Source: JBBSMX01 sp038232935
Lineage (GTDB): Bacteria; Bacteroidota; Rhodothermia; Rhodothermales; JANQRZ01
NCBI GenBank assembly: GCA_038232935.1
Contig: JBBSMX010000180.1
Coordinates: forward strand, 1-6,969
Length of the DNA: 6,969 nt
Direction of reading: 5' to 3'
In this document: piece after piece, positions 6,395 to 6,969 of the stretch
How positions within the stretch are numbered: the first letter of the stretch is position 1
How the letters are laid out: the number at the start of each line of letters is the position of its first letter
Translations under genes and position numbers: made by a program
Notes under the pieces: model-generated
The model's input: the letters and a program-made list of their open reading frames with translations, nothing else
What the model was told of the DNA's origin: nothing
The model's database searches: none

Positions 6395-6426
6395 GACGGG
6401 AGACCGCAAGCTAGCGGTCTCCCGTC
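6395..6426 (-). terminator. Strong 13-bp hairpin after secA, probable transcription terminator
   Basis: GACGGGAGACCGC and GCGGTCTCCCGTC are perfect inverted arms of 13 bases around a six-base loop (AAGCTA on the plus strand). The site begins 12 bases after the secA stop in the direction of transcription and ends 19 bases before the preferred start of the DUF1772 gene. There is no T-tract on either side, so it is not a textbook intrinsic terminator. Many GC-rich bacteria use such stems without a U-run, so termination or 3'-end protection of the secA mRNA is the likely role. A protein-binding site is the alternative. Confidence 0.6.
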
Positions 6427-6437
6427 TGCCGAATCGC

Positions 6438-6968
6438 CTAGTCTTCGATGCGGACGAGCATCCAGCCGTTGCTAAGCTTGCCCTGAGCGTGCTTGAACTT
6501 CAGCGTCTCTTCCGCGCCGGTGGAGGGGTTCATGATCGTCACGCGGTCGTTGCGGCCGGGCTCTTTCTCGACCACGATGGGCTCGGCGGCGACGGTCGGG
6601 TCGCGCTCGGCGGCGGAGCCGTTGCCGCCGGTGTTGACGCCGTAGCTCTGCTTCTCCTCCTTCTCGGTGCGGGCGCGGCTGCGGTCGAGGCGGGCCTTCG
6701 GCGCGGCGGTCTGGGTCTGGACGCGCTTGCCGTCGACAAGCGGCCCGGCCCGGAAGACGAGGGAGACGGCCTCCTGCTGAATCTCCTCCATCATCGCGGC
6801 AAACAGCTTGTAGGCCTCCATCTTGTACTCGATGAGCGGATCCTTCTGGCCGTAGGCGCGGAGCCCGACGCCTTCCTTCACTTCGTCGAGGTCGCGGAGG
6901 TGTTCGGTCCACCGGCCGTCGATCGTCGTGAGCACGGCGGCACGTTCGAGGCCGTCGTTGACCTCCTG
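6438..6968 (-). CDS. secA: Protein translocase subunit SecA, C-terminal part (5' end outside window)
   Basis: SecA is the ATPase that drives preproteins through the SecYEG channel. Only the last 176 residues are in the window, and the frame stays open to the right edge (QEVNDGLERAAV). The helical scaffold is recognisable: LTTIDGRWTEHLRDLDEVKEG, then GLRAYGQKDPLIEYKMEAYK and LFAAMMEEIQQEAVSLVF. A GTG at 6933-6935 could be mistaken for a start, but it is an internal Val codon. After a charged, low-complexity linker comes a small C-terminal block (NDRVTIMNPSTGAEETLKFK, GWMLV) ending at the TAG at 6438. The Cys-rich zinc-binding tail that contacts SecB in proteobacteria is absent. This is normal for Bacteroidota-type SecAs and is not a truncation. 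Confidence 0.95.
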   Translation of the reverse strand, partial: QEVNDGLERAAVLTTIDGRWTEHLRDLDEVKEGVGLRAYGQKDPLIEYKMEAYKLFAAMMEEIQQEAVSLVFRAGPLVDGKRVQTQTAAPKARLDRSRARTEKEEKQSYGVNTGGNGSAAERDPTVAAEPIVVEKEPGRNDRVTIMNPSTGAEETLKFKHAQGKLSNGWMLVRIED

Positions 6969-6969
6969 C

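Noticed and set aside
6405..6415. A TAnnTTTG-like promoter element (TAGCTTGC) on the minus strand inside the hairpin
   Set aside because: It has a mismatch, lies in the loop and arm of a strong stem, and has no convincing upstream element.
6438..6500. Apparent truncation of SecA because the zinc-binding tail is missing
   Set aside because: SecAs from Bacteroidota-like bacteria commonly end without that motif, and the final GWMLV-type block is a normal end.

Overview
The window is GC-rich and protein-dense, with two blocks that converge near position 3450. The right block (minus strand) looks like ordinary chromosome: the 3' end of secA, a DUF1772-type membrane protein, a single-pass membrane protein of unknown function, and recN. 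The left block (plus strand) looks accessory: two transposase remnants, then a caspase-like (C14) protease gene and a broken zinc metallopeptidase gene. The SecA tail lacks the zinc-binding end found in many proteobacterial SecAs. The 211-aa protein has the N-terminal layout of small anchored proteins common in Bacteroidota-like bacteria. Ribosome binding sites are weak or absent. With the high GC, this fits a Rhodothermota-type organism (Rubricoccus/Rubrivirga/Salinibacter-like). That placement is a tentative inference; nothing here proves it.

Layout. Positions 1-123 hold the C-terminal tail of a protein resembling an IS4-family transposase. From about 149 to 310 comes the C-terminal end of an IS1595 (ISXO2-like) transposase. 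This remnant runs in frame, without a stop, into a gene for a caspase-like cysteine protease (ending at 1489). Base composition changes sharply at the join: by hand count 181-300 is about 54% GC and 361-420 is about 78%. Twelve bases later begins a metallopeptidase gene with an HExxH zinc site. Its reading frame changes twice, at a run of six C (2486-2491) and at GGG (3025-3027). Adding one base at each point gives a continuous protein of about 648 aa ending at 3446. As written, the gene is three overlapping open pieces.

How the genes may work together. The caspase-like protein keeps both catalytic residues (His and Cys) and the metallopeptidase keeps a full gluzincin-type zinc site. Their close spacing suggests a two-protease module, possibly for defence or regulated cell death. 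That function is inference from the families and the layout. The IS remnants upstream and the frameshifts downstream suggest either that the module is decaying here or that the assembly has indel errors.

On the minus strand, a perfect 13-bp hairpin follows the secA stop and probably ends or processes that transcript. The DUF1772 gene, the 211-aa gene and recN then follow with gaps of 21 and 38 bases and may be co-transcribed. No tRNA, rRNA, CRISPR array or riboswitch was seen. No stretch over 300 bases lacks a gene.
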